Origin: Candidatus Korarchaeum sp.
Lineage (GTDB): Archaea; Korarchaeota; Korarchaeia; Korarchaeales; Korarchaeaceae
Reading direction: 5' to 3'
Assembly (NCBI GenBank): GCA_020833055.1
Contig: JAJHQZ010000019.1
Coordinates: 1-10,550, forward strand
DNA length: 10,550 nucleotides
In this document: one piece after another, positions 5,788 through 10,550 of the stretch
Layout: each line of letters opens with the position of its first letter
How positions within the stretch are numbered: the stretch's first letter is position 1
Notes under the pieces: generated by a model
What the model was told of the DNA's origin: nothing
Database searches by the model: none
Seen by the model: only the letters and a program-made list of their open reading frames with translations
Program-made: the position numbers and the translations under genes

Positions 5788-7158
5788 TTGGACCCGGTAA
5801 GGGCCCATATGATCCTAGCCTTCACTCTAGCTGTGCTCTTAGTCGGCTGGGGGGTCCTCCTATCCCCTCCCTTCAGGGAGCTCAGGGCCTCGCTCGGTTT
5901 ACCGACGGAACTCCCAGGGGCTAGATACAATCCGGAAGTGAAGGCAGCTGAAATAATAAATAAGGATGAGGAGGGTGCTGAATTCTTCTTAGCGAGAGTA
6001 GCCCACTATTATCACGCTCTTTTCGCCACTCTCCTCTACGGGATGCTAGTAGCGTTCAGCTCCATGAGGAGGGATTTAATAGGGGCTGATATCCTCAACA
6101 TAACCCTCATAGGAACTCTCTTCACTATGATAGGGGCTCTAATTTACTCATATGTGAGTAGGACATTCTTCTGGCATGGTCTATTCATAGCAGGCCTCTC
6201 CATACTCTTCTCCTCAGGTCTATTGACTCTCCTGAGGTTCAGACCATCTAAAACTCTGGATCTCGCTTTAATAGTCGCCCTTATACTCCTCCTAGGCGGT
6301 GGAGCTATAGGAGCTTACGTAGGGAGCAGTTACATCAGCGAGGAGGCATCAGGAGGCTTCGAGAGGGCGAAGATACTAGCTAGGTTCAACCCGGATCTGG
6401 CTGAGGATAATGAGATCTGGAGGGCCATGACTGGCCATCTCCATACGATGGTAGCACTAGCGACCACTATAACTTTCTTACTAGGCGTTTACAAGATAGG
6501 GATCCCGAATGGAAGGTTTGCGAAGGTATCGATACTTTTAGTGATCCTAGGGGAACTCGTGATGGCCATAGCATCCTATTCAGTTTGGTTCTTCGGGAAA
6601 ATAGCTCACCTCATAATAACTCCTGCGGCTCTCATCCTGATAGCTTCAACCCTGATCCTATCATTTCTAGTGGGCGGTTACAAATTCAAGGAGAGCTTCA
6701 GAGAGCCGAAGGGCCTCCTCCTCTGGGGGCTCAGGCTGGGCAATATATGGACTTGGGCCTTCATAGCCCTACCCGGCGCTATAGTCGCGATTAGCTTAAG
6801 AAAGCCCCTCTTCTTCAAACCAGAGTTCAGAAGTGAGCTTTGGGATTGGGCTGAGTTATCTTATAATATAGGCCATTGGCACATAATAGTTGTCCTATGG
6901 GGTGTTATGCTCCTCCTGGTATATCTAGCTGATGTACGCTCTAAGTGGGCCTCAGCAGCGGGCTGGCTCTCCCTGATAGGGATGCTGGGAGCAACTGCCG
7001 CCACTAACCTCTATATGCTCGCCAATCCCCCCGGCCCCTACTCCCCGAATCCCTACTCAAATATCTGGCTCTCGACGATTGTAGAGCCTTCCCTCATCCT
7101 AATGTCAATAGGCATCGCCGCGAGCTATATAATCTTCCTGCTGGACAGCCTCAAATAA
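5788..7158 (+). CDS. Divergent subunit I-like protein of the heme-copper oxidase/nitric oxide reductase superfamily
   Basis: A 456-residue integral membrane protein with about 12 helices. Histidines fall where subunit I ligands would lie: H73 and H76 in RVAHYYHALF (helix 2, low-spin heme), H217 and H219 in TGHLHTMV (helix 6, metal site), H274 in KIAHLI, and the diagnostic HxH pair H363/H365 in NIGHWHIIVV (helix 10). The gaps (H76 to H217 141 residues, H274 to H363 89) resemble those of NorB. Departures are a single histidine where the family has a pair, no HPEVY, and no glutamate of the NorB HLWVE motif. TTG at 5788 has a good AGGAGGGG site 6 bases upstream. No CuA or cytochrome c subunit is nearby, so the electron donor is unclear. 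The gene ends by overlapping the convergent stress-protein gene by 8 bases. An unrelated multi-heme family remains possible. Confidence 0.6.
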   Translation: MDPVRAHMILAFTLAVLLVGWGVLLSPPFRELRASLGLPTELPGARYNPEVKAAEIINKDEEGAEFFLARVAHYYHALFATLLYGMLVAFSSMRRDLIGADILNITLIGTLFTMIGALIYSYVSRTFFWHGLFIAGLSILFSSGLLTLLRFRPSKTLDLALIVALILLLGGGAIGAYVGSSYISEEASGGFERAKILARFNPDLAEDNEIWRAMTGHLHTMVALATTITFLLGVYKIGIPNGRFAKVSILLVILGELVMAIASYSVWFFGKIAHLIITPAALILIASTLILSFLVGGYKFKESFREPKGLLLWGLRLGNIWTWAFIALPGAIVAISLRKPLFFKPEFRSELWDWAELSYNIGHWHIIVVLWGVMLLLVYLADVRSKWASAAGWLSLIGMLGATAATNLYMLANPPGPYSPNPYSNIWLSTIVEPSLILMSIGIAASYIIFLLDSLK

Positions 7159-7621
7159 CCTTTTTCACTATGAGGACGTTGCAAGGGGCATTCCTCACGA
7201 CTCCCTCGCTGACGCTACCCAGGAGGAGCTCCCTTATCTTGCTCATCCCCCTGGCCCCCATGACTATCAAATCGAAATCCCCCTCCTTAGCCAATTCCAC
7301 TATCTCATGGACAGCGTGACCCTCCCTTATCACTTTCTCCACTTCAACCCCTTCCTTTGAAGCTGATTCAGCGTATTTGCTCAGAATATCCTCCGCAGCT
7401 CTCTTCTCGGCATCTACTAGCCTCAGGAAGTCGGAAGGATTCACTATAGGAGAGTAAGGGATGAAGGGGGTCTCAGGAGATACTATGGGCATTATACTGA
7501 CGGATGAGACGTAGAGCAGGGTCAATTTGCTCCCATATCTTTTAGCTATATCAATGGCCACTTCGAGAGCCCTGTAGGAGTTCTCGGAGCCATCTATGGG
7601 GACGAGGATCTTGCTGAACAT
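7151..7621 (-). CDS. Universal stress protein, UspA family
   Basis: A 156-residue alpha/beta Usp-fold protein, a typical single-domain length. It starts MFSKILVPIDGSENS with D10 of the nucleotide site, continues to a REGHAVHEIVELAKE segment (99-113), and carries the ATP-binding signature G-2x-G-9x-G-S as G122, G125, G135 and S136 in MGARGMSKIRELLLGS. The ending PCNVLIVK is also typical. The frame is open to 7750, but the ATG at 7621 matches the family start and has TTTAAA at -26; the longer form would overlap the divergent gene. It is convergent with the NOR-like gene, and its role in stress is inferred from the family only. Confidence 0.93.
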   Translation of the reverse strand: MFSKILVPIDGSENSYRALEVAIDIAKRYGSKLTLLYVSSVSIMPIVSPETPFIPYSPIVNPSDFLRLVDAEKRAAEDILSKYAESASKEGVEVEKVIREGHAVHEIVELAKEGDFDLIVMGARGMSKIRELLLGSVSEGVVRNAPCNVLIVKKVI

Positions 7622-7643
7622 AAAATATCCTGATCGTATGCAA

Positions 7644-7649
7644 TTTAAA
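7644..7649 (-). promoter_or_regulatory. TATA box for the universal stress protein gene
   Basis: TTTAAA centred about 25-26 bases before the ATG at 7621, within a short divergent promoter region shared with the gene at 7692. It supports the short Usp start. Confidence 0.55.
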
Positions 7650-7661
7650 CCCAGCAGATAG

Positions 7662-7670
7662 TTTTTTAAG
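7662..7670 (+). promoter_or_regulatory. TATA box for the small anchored protein gene
   Basis: TTTTTTAAG centred about 26 bases before the ATG at 7692, consistent with a leaderless transcript divergent from the stress-protein gene. Confidence 0.5.
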
Positions 7671-7691
7671 ATAGCCCCGGCATACGCTGAG

Positions 7692-8045
7692 ATGGGTCCA
7701 GTGGATCTCCTCAAGCTCGGGGTCTTCCTCCTCGGTATCTCAGCCCTCATACTGGCTTCTATAGCGCTTCACTCCTACTTAACCCAGCCCCGCGGACCGT
7801 ATGAGAGATTCTGGGCTTACTGCAATTTCAACACAGTGATAATAAGGGCTAATGAGGATCTGAGGAATGTATCAGTCTTGGACGCCAATGGCAGCCTGAT
7901 CTGTAACTTCGATGAGATCCCGAAGGGCTCAGATAGAGTGTGCAGGGTCGGTGGGGATGGCGTCTACAGAGTGGTCTCGGGAGGGGAGGAAAGGGCCGTC
8001 GTTTGCATTCCAATAGCTCCTAGACAGGCTCCGGGAGGAGACTGA
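7692..8045 (+). CDS. Small membrane-anchored protein with a cysteine-containing outer domain
   Basis: I do not recognise the family. The 117 residues begin with one membrane segment (about 6-29, LGVFLLGISALILASIAL), either an uncleaved signal anchor or a signal peptide. A roughly 85-residue, beta-strand-like domain follows, with four cysteines: C44 in WAYCNF, C71, C83 and C104. Four cysteines in a domain placed outside a thermophile's membrane suggest two disulfides. The tail is PRQAPGGD. ATG at 7692 is backed by the TATA spacing. Nothing indicates a substrate or partner. Confidence 0.7.
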   Translation: MGPVDLLKLGVFLLGISALILASIALHSYLTQPRGPYERFWAYCNFNTVIIRANEDLRNVSVLDANGSLICNFDEIPKGSDRVCRVGGDGVYRVVSGGEERAVVCIPIAPRQAPGGD

Positions 8046-8058
8046 GAGCTCTCACTTC

Positions 8059-8065
8059 AAAAAAA
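8059..8065 (-). terminator. Oligo-T run after the small minus-strand gene
   Basis: Seven T residues on the minus strand directly after the TAA at 8066-8068, a typical archaeal intrinsic termination signal. The 12-bp palindrome at 8043-8054 lies just beyond and overlaps the stop of the convergent gene. Confidence 0.4.
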
Positions 8066-8293
8066 TTAGTGATCTAGGGATGGGTCATACCTGGCTGAGC
8101 CCCCGTATTTACTCAGCCTCCAGCTGACGTAGAAGGGCATATCTTCGGGCCCTCCTATCTCCAAGAACGCCTTCAAATGCATGCTCTTCTCTAAATTCCC
8201 GAGGAATCCCATGAGCTCTTCATCCCCACTGAACCCCAGTAGCTCGAGCCTCTCCTCCCCGCTGCAGTTCTGTATGTGGAGGGCCGCTTTCAC
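8066..8293 (-). CDS. Small hypothetical protein, start uncertain
   Basis: No family recognised. From GTG at 8293 there are 75 codons, with VKAALHIQNCSGEER, then LELLGFSGDEELMGFLGNL and MPFYVSWRLSKYGG. Codon use (AGG, GAG, CTC, ATA) matches neighbouring genes, so it looks genuinely coding. The same frame stays open and protein-like upstream to 8395, but contains no ATG, GTG or TTG there. The real product may therefore be about 110 residues, using an unusual start or having suffered a one-base frameshift. A TATA-like box at 8417-8424 suits a start near 8394-8399 better than one at 8293. Confidence 0.5.
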   Translation of the reverse strand: MKAALHIQNCSGEERLELLGFSGDEELMGFLGNLEKSMHLKAFLEIGGPEDMPFYVSWRLSKYGGSARYDPSLDH

Positions 8294-8395
8294 CTTGGGC
8301 TCATCCGGACCTCTGCCAACTAGCTTAGTTAGGAGATCGGGATCGGGGGCATATCCGAAGATCAGGAAGAACCTCTCCGCAAAGATGAACGACCC
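8294..8395 (-). other. Coding-like 5' extension of the small hypothetical gene without a start codon
   Basis: In frame with the gene at 8066-8293 this reads FIFAERFFLIFGYAPDPD, then LLTKLVGRGPDEPK, with codon choice like its neighbours, back to a TGA at 8396-8398. GTG at 8399 lies in the adjacent frame, so one extra base in the sequence or a mutation could have cut the gene from its start. Confidence 0.4.
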
Positions 8396-8416
8396 TCACC
8401 TCAGCCTCACTACTCC

Positions 8417-8424
8417 TATAAAAA
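8417..8424 (-). promoter_or_regulatory. TATA box upstream of the small hypothetical gene
   Basis: TTTTTATA on the minus strand predicts transcription starting near 8394. That is about 100 bases before the first in-frame GTG at 8293 but next to the GTG at 8399, supporting a longer gene. Confidence 0.45.
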
Positions 8425-8432
8425 AATTTCGG

Positions 8433-8690
8433 TCACTCAGCAGCTCCGCGTTGGGGCCTGAGGATGAAGTAGCTCAAGATCATCAGCGCTATCGCGAGCA
8501 GCATAGCAGCTAATATGAGGAGGAGGGGCTTATCCCCCACTCCGAAGCATATGGGGAAGAAGAGGATCACTATACAGCCGCCGAAACTTAATGATGCTTC
8601 CCCCGATATCATAGCTAGGATGGGGATTAGGAGTAACGCTATAAAGGCTAGGAGGAAGCCGGAGAGTATTAGTAGATGCCCGAGCCTCAT
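8433..8690 (-). CDS. Small membrane protein, DUF131-like (second of a tandem pair)
   Basis: An 85-residue protein with three hydrophobic segments (about 5-29, 36-50 and 54-76) and a short basic tail RPQRGAAE. The central GGCIVILFFPICFGVGD lines up with GGVLIIGPLPIIFGTD of the preceding gene, so the two are divergent paralogues. DUF131 proteins are small archaeal membrane proteins with no established function. ATG at 8690 overlaps the preceding gene's TGA as ATGA, which implies translational coupling; an in-frame GTG at 8699 is the alternative start. Confidence 0.7.
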   Translation of the reverse strand: MRLGHLLILSGFLLAFIALLLIPILAMISGEASLSFGGCIVILFFPICFGVGDKPLLLILAAMLLAIALMILSYFILRPQRGAAE

Positions 8691-8920
8691 CGCAACCACC
8701 CCATCATGAATATAATGAAGGTGACTATTGTTAAGACGAGAGCCAGTATTATTAGGCCCTTCGCCACCCTCTGGTCCGTCCCGAATATTATGGGCAGTGG
8801 TCCTATTATCAGGACGCCCCCTCCTCTGACCTCCCTCTCTCCTCCCAGGGAGAGGAGTATGAATCCCATCAGTATGAGGAGGAACGCCACTATCAGCATT
8901 AAGATTACCACTCCATACAT
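8687..8920 (-). CDS. Small membrane protein, DUF131 family
   Basis: A 77-residue protein with a membrane segment at about 3-25, the family-typical loop GGGVLIIGPLPIIFGTDQR (33-51), and a second segment at about 54-74, ending MMGWLR. The pattern of GG, IGP, PIIFGTD and a closing hydrophobic helix is characteristic of DUF131 (archaeal, unknown function). ATG at 8920 has a TATA-like CTTAAAAAT about 24 bases upstream. It is the first gene of a two-gene unit with its paralogue. Confidence 0.78.
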   Translation of the reverse strand: MYGVVILMLIVAFLLILMGFILLSLGGEREVRGGGVLIIGPLPIIFGTDQRVAKGLIILALVLTIVTFIIFMMGWLR

Positions 8921-8938
8921 AGGCCTTCTATCTGGATT

Positions 8939-8948
8939 TATTTTTAAG
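8939..8948 (-). promoter_or_regulatory. TATA box for the DUF131 pair
   Basis: On the minus strand CTTAAAAATA is centred about 24 bases before the ATG at 8920, giving a leaderless mRNA. Confidence 0.45.
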
Positions 8949-9144
8949 CGTTTTCATCCCTAGGGCCCCTCTGATGATTTAATGATACCCTTAGCATATA
9001 AGAATATTCCTCCACTCCTATTGGGATCTCCGCTACCCTGAGCAGCGTGAGATGAGCTTTCCCATTCCCAATATCACGCGAGCAGAAATGCAGAATTCCA
9101 TGAGCATGGATGAAAACTCTATATCCTTTGCCCCCTGAATGATC
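8944..9144 (-). other. Minus-strand open frame without a start, possible gene remnant
   Basis: Between the DUF131 pair and the next gene, one minus-strand frame is open for over 65 codons and reads protein-like, including GYRVFIHAHGILHFCSR, GKAHLTLLRVAEIPIGVEE and MLRVSLNHQRGPRDENA before TAA. No ATG, GTG or TTG precedes the conserved-looking part, and it includes CGT and other codons less common in the neighbours. It may be an eroded gene or chance. Apart from promoters I see nothing else in 8921-9146. Confidence 0.25.
9118..9124 (+). promoter_or_regulatory. TATA box for the 226-residue protein gene
   Basis: TCTATAT centred about 26 bases before the ATG at 9147, consistent with a leaderless transcript. 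Confidence 0.45.
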
Positions 9145-9146
9145 CG

Positions 9147-9827
9147 ATGGTTCAAGCGGCGAAGGTATTCGTATTGCCCCCTCTCGCTCCCGAGGATATA
9201 GCTAAGAGGATGAGGGGATTCTCGAAGCTAAAGAGGGAGAATTTAGCTGGTAGAGAGATCGAAATTGGTTCGAGCATCCTCGATCTATATTCAGAGGATG
9301 GGAAGCTGATAGGGACTTTCGAGGAGAACTTACTCCTATCGCTCAAGTATAAGGACGAGGTATTGAGAGCTCCTCTGACCGTCAGAACTCCTTTCATCTT
9401 CGTGAGGGGGGAGGGAGTCACTCACCTAATAGTGGCTGCGAGGAAGAATAGAGCTAATAGGATAGCTGGGCAGCTATCCTCAATAATATCTGATGAGAAG
9501 GGATTCATTCAGGAGGCCTGGATCCCTTCTGAGGAGTTCAGGAAGTTATATGAGGGGAGGATGGGTACGGTCAAGGTCATCTTCTTCAGTGACGTGAGGA
9601 TCCCCAACGTGAGGAAGCTGTCCCTGTACGGCGAGGAGCTAGCTAGCACTAGCCTGTATCAAGAGTATCTGAAGCTGGGCAGAGTATGGTACGTGGTCTT
9701 CGAGCCTGAGGATGGCTTAATCGTGGGGTTGACTAGGAATTGTGCTGTGACCTTCTTCTCCAGGGTTAGCCTGGAGGAGGCTGTAGCTTTCATAGAGAGG
9801 GAGATACTGCCCAGGGTGACGGAATGA
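9147..9827 (+). CDS. Soluble protein of unknown function
   Basis: I do not recognise the family. The 226 residues have no membrane segment or signal peptide and read as mixed alpha/beta. A strand MVQAAKVFVLPPLAPEDIAKRM opens the protein, followed by IGSSILDLYSEDGKLIGTF, TPFIFVRGEGVTHLIVAARK and RVWYVVFEPEDGLIVGLTRN, then a C-terminal helix SLEEAVAFIEREILPRV. There is one cysteine (RNCAVTF) and no obvious catalytic motif. Codon use matches the surrounding genes. The ABC ATPase gene follows after 28 bases and has its own TATA-like box overlapping this stop, so an operon is possible but not required. Confidence 0.75.
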   Translation: MVQAAKVFVLPPLAPEDIAKRMRGFSKLKRENLAGREIEIGSSILDLYSEDGKLIGTFEENLLLSLKYKDEVLRAPLTVRTPFIFVRGEGVTHLIVAARKNRANRIAGQLSSIISDEKGFIQEAWIPSEEFRKLYEGRMGTVKVIFFSDVRIPNVRKLSLYGEELASTSLYQEYLKLGRVWYVVFEPEDGLIVGLTRNCAVTFFSRVSLEEAVAFIEREILPRVTE

Positions 9828-9835
9828 TTTTTAAG
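9827..9835 (+). promoter_or_regulatory. TATA-like box for the ABC ATPase gene
   Basis: ATTTTTAAG begins in the stop codon of the preceding gene and is centred about 25 bases before the ATG at 9856. The same T run could terminate the upstream gene. Confidence 0.45.
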
Positions 9836-9855
9836 CAGAGGGACTAAATGGATTT

Positions 9856-10236
9856 ATGCTGAGTTACAGGGACGTCAGTAAGCGATACGGCGACGTGATC
9901 GCTCTCAAGGGCGTCACTCTGGAATTCCAACCTGGGAAAATACATGCCCTTCTGGGCCCTAATGGTTCCGGGAAGTCTACTCTGATGAAAATAGCGTTAG
10001 GGCTCGTGAAACCTGATTCGGGGAGCGTCAGGGTTTATGATGTAGATCCAGTCAGGGATCCGATAGGGGCTAGGAGGCTCATAGGCTACGTCCCGGAGGA
10101 AGTGCTCATTTACGAGAGCCTCACCCCATCCGAATGGTTCAGTTTCGTCGGGAGCATCTACGGGATGGATAGGGAGCTCCTGAGGGAGAGGTTGGATACC
10201 CTCATAAGGGTCGTTCAGCAGTTTCTGAGTAGTTAA
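9856..10236 (+). pseudogene. ABC transporter ATP-binding protein, truncated by an IS607-type insertion
   Basis: N-terminal part of an ABC-2-type ATPase. MLSYRDVSKRYGDVIALKGV gives the A-loop tyrosine (Y11), Walker A is GPNGSGKST at 34-42 with K40 and S41, and IGYVPEE (77-82) is the Q-loop zone with glutamate, as in several archaeal ABC-2 exporters. The sequence holds to about LDTLIRV (113-119), then changes to VQQFLSS and stops at 126 residues. The LSGGQ signature, Walker B and H-loop are all missing, so it cannot hydrolyse ATP productively. The break at about base 10212 coincides with the start of an IS607-type element, so insertion is the likely cause; the remaining gene portion would lie beyond the window. 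Confidence 0.85.
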
Positions 10237-10246
10237 CTTTTTATAG
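10237..10246 (+). promoter_or_regulatory. TATA-like box of the IS607 recombinase
   Basis: CTTTTTATAG lies about 29 bases before the ATG at 10271, inside the element, so it would carry its own promoter. Confidence 0.4.
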
Positions 10247-10270
10247 CTCTTCTCAACAATTCTTTACATA

Positions 10271-10550
10271 ATGTGTGAAAAACTGCTAACTCTCCGAGAG
10301 GCTTGTAGAAGGTTGGGAATACATCCCAATACGCTCAGGAAGTGGGATAAACAGGGGAAGATAAGGGTCGTCAGAACTGTCGGCGGTAGGAGGAGGATAC
10401 CTGAGAGTGAAGTTGAGCGTTTAATGGGATTTGTTAGGCCTGATGTCTCGGGGAAGGCGGTTATCTATGCAAGGGTCTCCTCCCACGACCAAAAACAGAA
10501 GGGCGATCTAGAAAGACAGAAGCAAAGCTTGCTGGAATACGCTAAATCAA
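10271..10550 (+). CDS. tnpA: IS607-family serine recombinase TnpA (partial, runs off the window)
   Basis: Transposase of IS607-type elements, which joins an N-terminal MerR-like HTH to a small serine-recombinase domain. Visible residues are LTLREACRRLGIHPNTLRKW (6-25), the DNA-recognition helix-turn-helix, the wing GGRRRIPESEVER (38-50), and then the catalytic start AVIYARVSSHDQKQKGDLER, where S70 is the expected nucleophile and the arginine of ARVSS is conserved. ATG at 10271 is the natural family start. About 93 of roughly 190-200 residues are in the window and nothing in them is broken. The element appears to have inserted into the ABC ATPase gene. Confidence 0.93.
   Translation, partial: MCEKLLTLREACRRLGIHPNTLRKWDKQGKIRVVRTVGGRRRIPESEVERLMGFVRPDVSGKAVIYARVSSHDQKQKGDLERQKQSLLEYAKS

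Larger units (their letters stand above)
10213..10550 (+). mobile_element. Left end of an IS607-family element
   Basis: Begins where ABC homology ends (about 10213, not resolved to the base) and runs past the window end. It contains an AGTTAACT palindrome at 10231-10238, a TATA-like CTTTTTATAG at 10237-10246 and the serine recombinase gene. IS607 elements make no target duplication and usually also carry tnpB, which would lie downstream. Confidence 0.75.

Noticed and set aside
2936-8053. GAGAGCTCTC palindrome at 2936-2945 and again at 8044-8053
   Set aside because: Two copies of a 10-base palindrome in unrelated contexts, one overlapping a stop codon; no shared flanks, so chance is likely in this purine-skewed DNA.
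8972-9040. Possible C/D-box RNA (CTGATGAT followed by CTGA)
   Set aside because: The C box lacks the purine at its first position, there is no D'/C' pair and the boxes are too far apart.
1-10550. CRISPR array, tRNA or rRNA genes
   Set aside because: No regularly spaced repeats and no cloverleaf or rRNA signature sequences were seen on either strand by eye.

Overview
The window looks like chromosomal DNA of a thermophilic archaeon. Arginine is mostly AGG/AGA. TATA-like boxes lie about 25 bases upstream of many start codons, as expected for leaderless mRNAs. A Bat-type HTH regulator, two DUF131-like membrane proteins and an archaeal-style PdxS/PdxT pair fit this. A Korarchaeia or other Thermoproteota-like lineage is my best guess, but no rRNA is present to settle it.

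Layout: (1) 1-1539, pdxS-pdxT, making the vitamin B6 coenzyme PLP. (2) 1671-2804, a PLP-dependent class V aminotransferase-fold enzyme that lacks the cysteine of desulfurases. (3) 2805-4531, what I read as the wreck of a tungstopterin-enzyme locus. On the minus strand lie a MoaD-like sulfur carrier and a radical SAM/SPASM protein of the type encoded beside aldehyde:ferredoxin oxidoreductase (AOR). The radical SAM gene has lost the part coding for its CxxxCxxC cluster motif. Abutting it are the first ~50 codons of an AOR gene (plus strand) and the first ~30 codons of a GltD-like flavoprotein gene (minus strand), joined tail to tail. (4) 4569-7158, a Bat-type regulator transcribed divergently from a two-gene membrane operon. 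The second operon gene encodes a 12-helix protein whose histidine spacing resembles subunit I of the heme-copper oxidase/nitric oxide reductase superfamily. A perfect 14-bp palindrome and a TATA element usable in both directions separate the two units. (5) 7151-8045, a universal stress protein and a small anchored, cysteine-containing protein, divergently transcribed. (6) 8066-8920, a small minus-strand gene with no clear start codon and a tandem pair of DUF131-like membrane proteins. (7) 8921-9827, an intergenic stretch with an unexplained minus-strand open frame, then a conserved-looking protein of unknown function. (8) 9856-10550, the first third of an ABC transporter ATPase cut off by an IS607-type element, whose serine recombinase gene runs off the window.

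The strongest candidates for something new are the regulator/divergent NOR-like membrane pair with its compact control region, and the collapsed AOR locus in which three gene fragments meet within about 270 bases. No tRNA, rRNA or CRISPR array was seen.
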